Assembly: GCA_007129085.1 (NCBI GenBank)
Contig: SKWF01000332.1
Location: forward strand, 1 to 5,792
Reading direction: 5' to 3'
DNA: 5,792 nucleotides
DNA from: Balneolaceae bacterium
Lineage (GTDB): Bacteria > Bacteroidota > Rhodothermia > Balneolales > Balneolaceae
Position 1 is the stretch's first letter; each line of letters opens with the position of its first letter. The notes beneath the pieces were generated by a model. It saw only the letters and a program-made list of their open reading frames with translations, was not told where the DNA came from and searched no databases. Below, one piece after another: positions 1 to 5,792 of the stretch. Made by a program: the position numbers and the translations under genes.

Positions 1-1331
1 ACGTGCACGATCCGCGTTCCGGTGAGATTGTAACATCCAGCATTGGCTGGTATCATAACGTAGCAAGCCTGCTGCGAAACTGGTACTTCATTCAAACAGC
101 GGCTGCCAACCCCGAAGCACGCGCCATCGATTTTGATGACGATGTAATGGGCGAGCTTATCCGTTTTGTTTCTGCACACGAGGTAGGGCATACGCTGGGA
201 CTTCCGCATAATTTTGGGTCAGCCCACGGCACCCCGGTGGATTCTCTGCGATCACCTTCCTACACCGACAACCACGGACCGGCACCATCTATCATGGATT
301 ATGCACGGTTTAATTACGTTGCACAGCCGGATGATGGCATTACCAACTTCCTGCCAAGGGTAGGAGAGTACGATAAGTGGTCTGTAAAATGGGGATACAC
401 ATGGATGGGCCACCTCTCTGAAGAAGAGCAGCGGCAGAAGCTGAATGAATGGATTGTAGAGCGTGCCGATGACCCGCGATATTTTTACGGACGCCAAACG
501 GCTAACCCAATTGATCCCCGCTCACAACGTGAAGCTGTTGGTGATGATGCCATGCGCGCAAGTGAATATGGCCTCGCAAACCTGCAGGTGATTACCGATA
601 ACCTGATTGAGTGGATTGAACGCGAAGGGGAAGACTTCTCCCATCTTGATGAACTCTACTCCAACGTGATTGGCCAATGGGCACGATACATGGGACATGT
701 AACGGCATATATTGGCGGTGTTTATGAAGATCATAAAACATTCGACCAGGAAGGCGCTGTTTACACTCCTGTAGAAGCATCAGAGCAGCGACGAGCCATG
801 GAATTCCTGGAGCGTCATGCATTTACAGCACCTACATGGGTTTATAACGATGAGATTTTAAGCCGTATTAACCAGGCTGATTTTGTGGATTCATTCCGGG
901 GACAACAGGTAACCGTACTGAATGATGTTCTTGATCCACAGCGGATTGCACGACTGATTGAGTACGAAAACCGCGCTGAAGGCGTCTACTCTCCATATGC
1001 ATTTATGGATGATGTACGTAGTGCTATCTGGAGTGAGCTCGACGGAAATGAAGCTATTGGCGTATATCGCAGAAATCTGCAGCGTGCGTATATCGAACAG
1101 CTGGAAAGCTTGATGACAGATGAACTTCCATCGGTATCGCCCCAGTTCCGGAGTTTCTTTGGGTGGACGCAGGTAAACGTAAGCCAGTCCGATATTCGGC
1201 CAATGGCGCGCGAACAGCTCGAAGAGTTGATGTCTGACATCGAAAGCACGAAAAACAGTGTTTCAGACCGTGCTACTCGTGCACACCTTAACGACAGTGA
1301 ACGCAGAATTGATGCAATTCTGAATCCGTAA
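1..1331 (+). CDS. Secreted zinc-dependent metalloprotease, C-terminal part (5' end outside window)
   Basis: This is the C-terminal 442 or so residues of a zinc metallopeptidase. The frame is open to the left edge, so the GTG at position 3 is very unlikely to be the true start. Counting residues from that GTG, HEVGHTLGLPHNF at 59-71 is the extended zinc site: His59, His63 and His69 as ligands and Glu60 as the catalytic base. SIMDY at 96-100 supplies a Met-turn-like methionine (Met98), so the fold is metzincin-like. GEYDKWSVKWGY (121-132) and GDDAMRASEYG (180-190) match my memory of the large Bacteroidota metalloproteases carrying DUF5117/DUF4953 domains. Those proteins are usually about 800 residues, so roughly half is missing here, including any signal peptide. 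The substrate is unknown, and export is inferred from the family. The TAA stop is followed 22 bases later by a strong terminator, which ends the transcription unit. Family assignment is confident; the physiological role is not. Confidence 0.9.
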   Translation, partial: VHDPRSGEIVTSSIGWYHNVASLLRNWYFIQTAAANPEARAIDFDDDVMGELIRFVSAHEVGHTLGLPHNFGSAHGTPVDSLRSPSYTDNHGPAPSIMDYARFNYVAQPDDGITNFLPRVGEYDKWSVKWGYTWMGHLSEEEQRQKLNEWIVERADDPRYFYGRQTANPIDPRSQREAVGDDAMRASEYGLANLQVITDNLIEWIEREGEDFSHLDELYSNVIGQWARYMGHVTAYIGGVYEDHKTFDQEGAVYTPVEASEQRRAMEFLERHAFTAPTWVYNDEILSRINQADFVDSFRGQQVTVLNDVLDPQRIARLIEYENRAEGVYSPYAFMDDVRSAIWSELDGNEAIGVYRRNLQRAYIEQLESLMTDELPSVSPQFRSFFGWTQVNVSQSDIRPMAREQLEELMSDIESTKNSVSDRATRAHLNDSERRIDAILNP

Positions 1332-1353
1332 TCTACGGATAGTTAATAAATTC

Positions 1354-1389
1354 AAAAGCCGCACTCTTAACGGGGTGCGGCTTTTTTTT
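1354..1389 (+). terminator. Rho-independent terminator of the metalloprotease gene
   Basis: AAAAGCCGCAC (1354-1364) pairs perfectly with GTGCGGCTTTT (1375-1385) around a 10-base loop. The stem runs into eight consecutive T residues (1382-1389). It starts 22 bases after the metalloprotease stop codon. The minus-strand tail is only four T residues before a G, so it should act mainly on plus-strand transcripts. Confidence 0.92.
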
Positions 1390-1485
1390 GGCAGGTGAGA
1401 GAGGTTATATCGCAGAGAAGCTTTGGGAGAGGTTCATGTCCACTTTTTGGGAAACCTCGGAAATGAATAACAATATTCAAGAAAT

Positions 1486-1521
1486 AAAAAAAAAGTCACG
1501 CCGGTATTCGACGTGACTTTT
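1486..1521 (-). terminator. Rho-independent terminator of the fasciclin gene
   Basis: AAAAGTCACG (1491-1500) pairs perfectly with CGTGACTTTT (1512-1521) around an 11-base loop. Read on the minus strand, the hairpin ends in nine T residues (A tract at 1486-1494 on the plus strand). It begins 22 bases downstream of the fasciclin stop codon. The plus-strand side has only four T residues, so activity should be mostly on the minus strand. Confidence 0.92.
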
Positions 1522-1543
1522 GATAACAACAGTCCGAAATTTA

Positions 1544-2080
1544 TCAGTAACGGGTAGTTGTTGGTGTATGTTCATCAGGGCGCATAACAGCATCGATGAT
1601 GTGAACAACACCATTGGATGCTTCAAGATCTGCAGAGGTTACAGATGCATCATCAATAGTAACTCCATAGTCGGTAACACCTATAGTCAGCATTGATCCC
1701 TGCACTGTTTCTGCATTCATTCCGTCTTCCAGATCATTCGACATCACTTTGCCGGGCACAACATGATAGGTTAACAAGTCAACCAGCATGTCTCTGTTTG
1801 CTTCGTCCAACAGGTTTTCCAGTGTGCCTTCGGGCAGTGCGTTAAAGGCGTCATTGGTAGGGGCAAAAACCGTATAAGGTCCGTCACCCTTGAGTGTCTC
1901 AATCAATCCGGCAGCTTCAAGTGCCTCGACTAATATAGATAGTTCATCCGTTTCGGAAGCAAGTTCAACGATATCTTTATTATGATCGTGAACTATTTCA
2001 CTCTTGTTAAATGGTGCCATTGCGAGAATGGCTATTCCTAAAACTGCAAGGAATAGAAACTTTATATTATTGAATAGCAT
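1544..2080 (-). CDS. Exported single-domain fasciclin (FAS1) protein
   Basis: A 178-residue protein with one FAS1 domain after an N-terminal export signal. Residues 1-22 (start MLFNNIKFLF) are a short polar/basic stretch followed by a hydrophobic core, with possible cleavage near AILAMA (17-22). There is no cysteine near it, so it is not a lipoprotein. In the FAS1 domain (about 36-168), the H1-type motif YTVFAPTNDAF lies at 69-79, YHVVPG at 105-110 and the H2-type motif NGVVHIIDAVMRP at 156-168, all in canonical order. FAS1 domains mediate adhesion or protein contacts outside the cytoplasm; the partner here is unknown. The tail after 168 is short and Thr-rich. The ATG at 2078-2080 places the signal peptide correctly. 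Its leader is AT-rich without a Shine-Dalgarno motif. The gene is probably monocistronic: it has its own terminator and a 299-base gap separates it from pcm upstream. Confidence 0.93.
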   Translation of the reverse strand: MLFNNIKFLFLAVLGIAILAMAPFNKSEIVHDHNKDIVELASETDELSILVEALEAAGLIETLKGDGPYTVFAPTNDAFNALPEGTLENLLDEANRDMLVDLLTYHVVPGKVMSNDLEDGMNAETVQGSMLTIGVTDYGVTIDDASVTSADLEASNGVVHIIDAVMRPDEHTPTTTRY

Positions 2081-2379
2081 AATAGTTTTATTTAATTGGG
2101 GTTAAGGATTCATCGAGTTATTTACCCGTGAATCTTATGGATTAACAGCACGGAGATTCGCTTCATTCCTAACTTTCAGAGGCTTAATGGAGAGTTGGTT
2201 TGTATATTAAGGTATTGTGCTTAGAAGACTTAGATAGAATTAGCAACAATCTGTGAACATTAGAATTTAGGAAAGCAAAGCCGAACCGGGGTGAGGTTTC
2301 GGTTTGATGGGGAGTTGGAATGGATATATTGGCTCGAAACAGGAATGGTTGATTTAATCTGAAAAGGTGACGACAGGAT
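2081..2379. other. 299-bp AT-rich intergenic region between pcm and the fasciclin gene
   Basis: I see no convincing gene here. A minus-strand open frame of 72 codons (2184-2402) starts with TTG inside the end of pcm and has no recognisable domain, so it is not called. The region should contain the fasciclin promoter (minus strand, upstream of 2080), but I could not place a clear TTG / TAnnTTTG pair. The only structure noted is a weak imperfect hairpin near 2278-2305. Confidence 0.7.
2278..2305 (-). terminator. Possible weak terminator downstream of pcm
   Basis: CCGAACC (2281-2287) can pair with GGTTTCGG (2295-2302) with one bulged base and a 7-base loop. Two further A-T pairs lie outside a mismatch. 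On the minus strand the hairpin is followed by the pyrimidine-rich run CTTTGCTTTCC rather than a clean T tract. It lies about 75 bases past the pcm stop. Position and orientation fit a pcm terminator, but the imperfect stem and poor T tail make this tentative. Confidence 0.25.
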
Positions 2380-3054
2380 TTATTCCCAGCCCTTTTCACC
2401 AATCAGCGGCACAAATTTAAATTGCTTTAGTTGCTCTTCTTCATATTCATCTTCAGACACTCGTCTTATTCGAGTCATTGTTTGCACTTCTTGATCGCCC
2501 ACAGGTACAATCAACACACCCCCAATATTGAGTTGTTGAATGAGCTCCTCCGGGACCACCGGCGCACCGGCCGTAACAACAATTCCGTCATACGGTGAAT
2601 AGGCCGACCAGCCGAGCGTGCCGTCTCCGTACTTTAACCTGGGCCGGTATCCAAGCTCTTGAAGAATTTCGCGAGCTTTATGGTAGAGCGCTTCGTGGCG
2701 TTCTACGCTGTAAACATCCGCTCCCATGTGGCATAGAATAGCCGATTGATAACCTGATCCGGTACCGATTTCGAGAATTTTATCTCCCTTTTCAACCTCC
2801 AAAAGTTCAGTTTGGGCCGCAACAGTGTAGGGTTGAGAAATTGTCTGCCCGCTGCCGATAGGAAGCGCACTATCTTCGTACGCCCGGTTTTCGAGAGCCG
2901 TATCTACAAAAATATGGCGGGGAGTTTCCTGTATCGCTTTGAGAACTCGTTGATCCTTTATCCCTTTCTTACGAATCTGATCGACAAGTTTTTTTCGCCG
3001 GCTCGAAAATTTTCGATGTGTTGCTTTTTTATTCACAATTTGTCCCGAAATCAT
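2380..3054 (-). CDS. pcm: Protein-L-isoaspartate O-methyltransferase
   Basis: A 224-residue SAM-dependent enzyme. It methylates L-isoaspartyl residues in age-damaged cytosolic proteins so that they can revert to aspartate. Visible signatures in order: PRHIFVD (45-51), the family-specific GSGQTISQPYTVA (67-79), SAM motif I EIGTGSGYQ (95-103), post-I strand VYSVERHEAL (114-123), motif II YDGIVVTAGAP (155-165), motif III GGVLIVPVGD (178-187) and the C-terminal FVPLIGEKGW (214-223). Compared with the E. coli enzyme (about 208 residues), the N-terminus carries a short basic extension (many Lys/Arg in residues 9-30). No later Met lies before the conserved core, so the ATG at 3052-3054 is kept. There is no Shine-Dalgarno motif upstream. 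The gene is divergent from nhaC across a 141-base gap. The usual enterobacterial neighbour surE is absent from this window. Identification is very secure. Confidence 0.96.
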   Translation of the reverse strand: MISGQIVNKKATHRKFSSRRKKLVDQIRKKGIKDQRVLKAIQETPRHIFVDTALENRAYEDSALPIGSGQTISQPYTVAAQTELLEVEKGDKILEIGTGSGYQSAILCHMGADVYSVERHEALYHKAREILQELGYRPRLKYGDGTLGWSAYSPYDGIVVTAGAPVVPEELIQQLNIGGVLIVPVGDQEVQTMTRIRRVSEDEYEEEQLKQFKFVPLIGEKGWE

Positions 3055-3135
3055 CAGCTAATTGAAATGATTTAGGAACATATTAAAAAGATTACTGCCA
3101 ATCGAATAACCTTTTAAAATTAACCGGAATAAATC

Positions 3136-3159
3136 AGCATTGTATTTAACCACAATGCT
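3136..3159. promoter_or_regulatory. Perfect inverted repeat (candidate operator) between pcm and nhaC
   Basis: AGCATTGT (3136-3143) and ACAATGCT (3152-3159) are exact reverse complements separated by eight bases. They lie in the divergent gap, 37 bases before the nhaC ATG and 82 bases before the pcm start. There is no T tract, so it does not look like a terminator. Size and symmetry suit a dimeric regulator, but no known consensus was recognised. Confidence 0.4.
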
Positions 3160-3167
3160 TGTATTTT
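3140..3167 (+). promoter_or_regulatory. Possible nhaC promoter of the Bacteroidota type
   Basis: A TTG at 3140-3142 is followed after 19 bases by TATTTTCA (3162-3169). This partly matches the Bacteroidota -33 TTG / -7 TAnnTTTG arrangement, but the last two bases of the -7 element do not match. It would overlap the 3136-3159 inverted repeat and give a leader of roughly 20 bases. Placement by eye only. Confidence 0.22.
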
Positions 3168-3195
3168 CAATCGATCAATGAATTAAATATCTCGT

Positions 3196-4935
3196 ATGAT
3201 TTCAAAAAAGTGGTTACTGATTGGCTCTGTTGCCATTCTCTCTATTTTAATTGCAGGATGGACTGATATTCTTGCCTGGAGCGATGCCGACGGCGAATCT
3301 GCCGTAATGTATGGAACCTGGGTTAGTTTGATTCCTCCACTTGTTGCAATCGGTCTTGCACTGATTACGCGCGAAGTTGTGCTCTCTCTCTTTGCCGGAA
3401 TTTGGGTTGGTGCGCTGTTTGTCGTCGGGTTCAACCCTATAGACAGTACCGTGGAGTCACTCGATCTGCTGATTGCCGCCCTGGTTAATGCCGATCATAT
3501 TGCCATCATCGTATTCAGCCTTCTCTTGGGAGGGATGGTTGGCGTGATGTCGCGCGGTGGCGGAACGCAGGGAATTGTTGATGTTCTCGGTAAATTTGCC
3601 ACAACCCGGAAGAAGGGGCAGCTCTTCTCCTGGTTTTCAGCACTCTTTATCTTTTTTGATGATTATGCCAACACGCTGATTCGTGGAAACGCACTGCGTC
3701 CAATGACCGATAGGCTGAATATTTCCCGCGAAAAGCTGGCCTATATTGTTGATTCCACCGCGGCTCCACTTGCAGTAAGTGCCGTTATAACTACCTGGAT
3801 CGGGTTTGAAATTACACAGATACAAAACTCTCTCTCCAGCCTCGCTGAACAAACCACGGATGCAGCGCTGGCCACACAACTCCAGGCCGGTGCCGATAAT
3901 GCCTTTATTATATTTCTGCACTCTCTGCCTTACCTCTTTTACCCGATTTTAGCACTCGCTTTTGTGCTGATGACCATTGTAATGAAAAAAGAGTTTGGCC
4001 CGATGTTGACGGCCGAACGCCGGGCCTATTCCGGTGGTGGAGTTATTCGGGAAGGGGCCATGCCGGCAACCGACACCAGTCTCGATTCTCTTCAGCCCGA
4101 AAAAAATAAACCTAAAAGGTGGTATAACGCTGCTCTGCCGGTAATTTCTGTTATTCTTGTAGCGCTTTGGAGTTTGTACAGTACGGGGTCTGCAGCACTC
4201 GAACCCGGTGAGAGTGGAATTACCTCCATCATTGGAAATGCCGATCCGTTTGCGGCACTTCTCTGGGCTTCATTTACTGGTTGTGCAGTTGCGATCGCGC
4301 TGGTGGTGTTTCAAAAGATATTAACAGTAAACCAGGCACTGGAGTCATGGGTAGGTGGAATGCAGTCAATGCTCATGGCGGTTGTTATTTTAATCCTGGC
4401 GTGGGGCCTCGGCGGGGTGACCCAGGAGGTGGGAACCGGAACTTATCTCGCATCCCTGCTTGAAGATTCCCTGCCGTTGTCGATCCTTCCCGGACTGGTA
4501 TTTTTTATTGCTGCAGTAACAGCGTTTTCAACCGGTACTTCATGGGGAACCATGGCGATACTTTTCCCCGTGGTAATTCCGCTTGCGGTAGCGATGGGAG
4601 CCGGCGTTGGATTTGCCGGAGGTGAGAACTACGGAATTCTGCTCGGCTCAGTCAGTTCTGTGATGGCCGGTGCGGTATTTGGTGATCACTGCTCCCCGAT
4701 TAGTGATACCACCGTGCTGAGTTCGATGTCATCTGCCTGCGATTTGATTGACCACGTCCGCACCCAGCTGCCGTATGCACTGGTGGTTGCGGTTGTCGCG
4801 TTAATTGTCGGAGAAATTCCTGCTGCATTCGATTGGATTCACCCAATATGGGGAATTCTTGTCGGCCTGATTATTCTTTACTTCATTCTCCGCTTTTATG
4901 GTGAAGATCCTGAGTCGGAGCCGGTTCTTAAGTAA
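3196..4935 (+). CDS. nhaC: NhaC-family Na+/H+ antiporter
   Basis: A 579-residue polytopic inner-membrane protein of the NhaC family (Na_H_antiporter domain), expected to exchange cytoplasmic Na+ or an organic anion against H+. The N-terminus has a hydrophobic segment (6-27), then SLIPPLVAIGLALITREV (44-61), a typical first conserved helix. Family motifs follow: FFDDYANTLIRGNALRPMTD (153-172), DSTAAPLAVSAVITTWIGFE (186-205), FSTGTSWGTMAILFPV (444-459) and GDHCSPISDTTVLSS (496-510). The acidic residues Asp155, Asp156, Asp497 and Asp504 are candidates for ion coupling. A charged, non-membrane stretch at about 264-309 separates the two halves. The protein is somewhat longer than the roughly 450-500 residues of many NhaC proteins. 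Sodium is assumed from the family; lactate/malate exchangers (MleN type) share this fold, so substrate is uncertain and the symbol is provisional. The ATG follows an AT-rich leader lacking a Shine-Dalgarno motif. A UDG-like gene follows after 21 bases. Confidence 0.9.
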   Translation: MISKKWLLIGSVAILSILIAGWTDILAWSDADGESAVMYGTWVSLIPPLVAIGLALITREVVLSLFAGIWVGALFVVGFNPIDSTVESLDLLIAALVNADHIAIIVFSLLLGGMVGVMSRGGGTQGIVDVLGKFATTRKKGQLFSWFSALFIFFDDYANTLIRGNALRPMTDRLNISREKLAYIVDSTAAPLAVSAVITTWIGFEITQIQNSLSSLAEQTTDAALATQLQAGADNAFIIFLHSLPYLFYPILALAFVLMTIVMKKEFGPMLTAERRAYSGGGVIREGAMPATDTSLDSLQPEKNKPKRWYNAALPVISVILVALWSLYSTGSAALEPGESGITSIIGNADPFAALLWASFTGCAVAIALVVFQKILTVNQALESWVGGMQSMLMAVVILILAWGLGGVTQEVGTGTYLASLLEDSLPLSILPGLVFFIAAVTAFSTGTSWGTMAILFPVVIPLAVAMGAGVGFAGGENYGILLGSVSSVMAGAVFGDHCSPISDTTVLSSMSSACDLIDHVRTQLPYALVVAVVALIVGEIPAAFDWIHPIWGILVGLIILYFILRFYGEDPESEPVLK

Positions 4936-4956
4936 ACTTCAAAATCGTTTTTATTT

Positions 4957-5637
4957 GTGATTTCCTCGTTTATTCAATCTTTGGAAGAAAAACCCACAGA
5001 GAATCTCTTCAATCCTTGGTACGACCCGGACCCTGAACACGATCTGGATAGCCGCGCTCCGAAAATCCGCAGGGATCAACTGGAAAGATATTTGTCTGAG
5101 CGACAAGGGAGGGCAAAATATCTATTCATAGCCGAAGCTCTCGGGTACCAGGGTGGCCATTTTACGGGAATCGCCATGACCTCAGAACGGATTCTGCTGG
5201 GTCATCAAACCGAAAAATACGGGGTTGAACCCGATCACGTTTTTAAAAAGGCGACTCCACAACGGACCAGCCGTCCCGACTTTATCGAAAAGGGAATGAC
5301 TGAGCCGACGGCAACCATCATGTGGGGGGCATTGATAGACGAGAGAATAAACCCTTATGATGTGGTACTCTGGAACGCAGTGCCGTGGCATCCGTATAAG
5401 CCGGAGAAGGGATTGTTGAGTAATCGTACCCCCACACAAACGGAAATGGAGGCCGGACTGGAGCATTTGCAAAAATTTATTCGTTTATTTGATGACGTAG
5501 AACTGATTGCCGTCGGGCGGAAGTGCGAACAAAGCTTGTCGGAATTGGGAAAAAAATATATCGGTGTTCGTCATCCGGCGAATGGTGGTGCCCCAAAGTT
5601 CAGAAGGCAACTACGTGCGCTCGTTCAGGATAACTGA
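4957..5637 (+). CDS. Uracil-DNA glycosylase superfamily protein (divergent)
   Basis: A 226-residue predicted cytosolic protein resembling the uracil-DNA glycosylase fold. YLFIAEALGYQGG (55-67) followed by HFTGIAMT (68-75) occupies the place of the first uracil-binding loop. By eye its GG-x-x-TG spacing resembles UDGb (family 5). VVLWNAVPWHPYKP (136-149) fits the central strand and loop. LIAVGRKC (183-190) followed by VRHPANGG (204-211) fits the C-terminal HPS-type loop. If active it would excise damaged bases, starting base-excision repair. It has a single cysteine (Cys190), so it cannot carry the four-Cys iron-sulfur cluster of families 4 and 5. The canonical proline and polar catalytic residue of motif 1 are not obvious, so activity is uncertain. 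The GTG at 4957 is chosen because it is the first start after the nhaC stop; no Shine-Dalgarno motif supports it, and a later start would remove little of the core. Probably co-transcribed with nhaC. No terminator hairpin was seen downstream. Confidence 0.72.
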   Translation: MISSFIQSLEEKPTENLFNPWYDPDPEHDLDSRAPKIRRDQLERYLSERQGRAKYLFIAEALGYQGGHFTGIAMTSERILLGHQTEKYGVEPDHVFKKATPQRTSRPDFIEKGMTEPTATIMWGALIDERINPYDVVLWNAVPWHPYKPEKGLLSNRTPTQTEMEAGLEHLQKFIRLFDDVELIAVGRKCEQSLSELGKKYIGVRHPANGGAPKFRRQLRALVQDN

Positions 5638-5717
5638 TGAAAGCAATCCGTATTTAATTCTGTTTCGTAGTAAGTACCAAAATGCAGAAAATCCATTTAC
5701 TTTACTGATATACTATT

Positions 5718-5733
5718 TTATCAAGGTTGATAA
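5718..5733. promoter_or_regulatory. Perfect 7-2-7 palindrome, candidate operator before the right-edge gene
   Basis: TTATCAA (5718-5724) and TTGATAA (5727-5733) are exact reverse complements around a central GG. The site is 24 bases before the ATG at 5758. It has no T tract on either strand long enough for a terminator. Position just before a predicted start favours a regulator-binding site, but no specific regulator family is recognised. Confidence 0.4.
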
Positions 5734-5757
5734 CCCCGCTAATTAAGTTCAGGACTT

Positions 5758-5792
5758 ATGACAAAATTGTTACGATTGCTACCATTTTTACT
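5758..5792 (+). CDS. N-terminal fragment of a possible exported protein (cut by window edge)
   Basis: An ATG at 5758-5760 opens a frame that stays open to the window end and reads MTKLLRLLPFL. Basic residues (Lys3, Arg6) followed by a hydrophobic run look like the start of a signal peptide or membrane anchor. AGGA at 5751-5754 lies just 3 bases before the ATG, a weak and closely spaced ribosome-binding site. The preceding 120-base gap after the UDG-like gene suggests its own promoter. Eleven codons are too few to name a function, and the frame could be chance. Confidence 0.42.
   Translation, partial: MTKLLRLLPFL

Noticed and set aside
1429..1458. Hairpin from GAGGTT (1429-1434) and AACCTC (1453-1458)
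   Set aside because: Only six base pairs with an 18-base loop and no T tract; too weak to call a structured element.
2184..2402. Minus-strand open frame of 72 codons between pcm and the fasciclin gene
   Set aside because: It starts with TTG inside the pcm 3' end, has no recognisable domain, and its composition looks like translated AT-rich intergenic DNA.
2812..3075. Plus-strand open frame of 87 codons antisense to pcm
   Set aside because: It lies opposite a strongly conserved pcm coding region and has no features of its own.
5709..5714. TATACT as a sigma-70-like -10 box for the right-edge gene
   Set aside because: No matching -35 hexamer lies 16-18 bases upstream, and Bacteroidota-type promoters are expected; a chance match in AT-rich DNA is likely.
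5507..5746. Plus-strand open frame of 79 codons overlapping the end of the UDG-like gene
   Set aside because: More than half lies in another frame of the UDG-like gene and the rest is AT-rich gap; no motif or start signal supports it.

Overview
This window looks like ordinary chromosomal DNA from a bacterium of the Bacteroidota/Balneolota group, possibly a marine or salt-adapted member such as a Balneolaceae relative. That placement is inference. It rests on a large zinc metalloprotease of the kind common in those phyla, start codons without Shine-Dalgarno motifs but with AT-rich leaders, a secreted single-domain fasciclin protein, and an NhaC-type sodium/proton antiporter. No rRNA, tRNA, CRISPR array, intact insertion sequence or phage gene was found.

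Layout from left to right. (1) Positions 1-1331, plus strand: the C-terminal part of a secreted HExxH zinc metalloprotease, cut by the left window edge and ended by a strong intrinsic terminator at 1354-1389. (2) Positions 1544-2080, minus strand: a small exported FAS1 (fasciclin) protein with its own terminator at 1486-1521. The two genes converge and their terminators sit back to back. (3) Positions 2081-2379: a 299-bp AT-rich gap with no convincing gene and only a weak hairpin. (4) Positions 2380-3054, minus strand: protein-L-isoaspartate O-methyltransferase (pcm). (5) Positions 3055-3195: a divergent promoter region with a perfect 8-8-8 inverted repeat. (6) Positions 3196-4935, plus strand: an NhaC-family antiporter. 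It is followed after 21 bases by (7) positions 4957-5637: a divergent uracil-DNA-glycosylase-superfamily protein, probably co-transcribed. (8) Positions 5638-5757: an AT-rich gap holding a perfect 7-2-7 palindrome, followed by the first 11 codons of what may be an exported protein running off the right edge.

The genes do not form an obvious single pathway. Several fit general stress and maintenance roles: repair of aged proteins (pcm), ion and pH homeostasis (NhaC), a possible DNA-repair enzyme (UDG-like), and envelope or secreted functions (metalloprotease, fasciclin). I found no convincing new biological system. The points most worth checking are the unusual UDG-like protein, which lacks iron-sulfur cysteines and has a non-canonical first motif, and the two perfect inverted repeats upstream of nhaC and of the right-edge gene.
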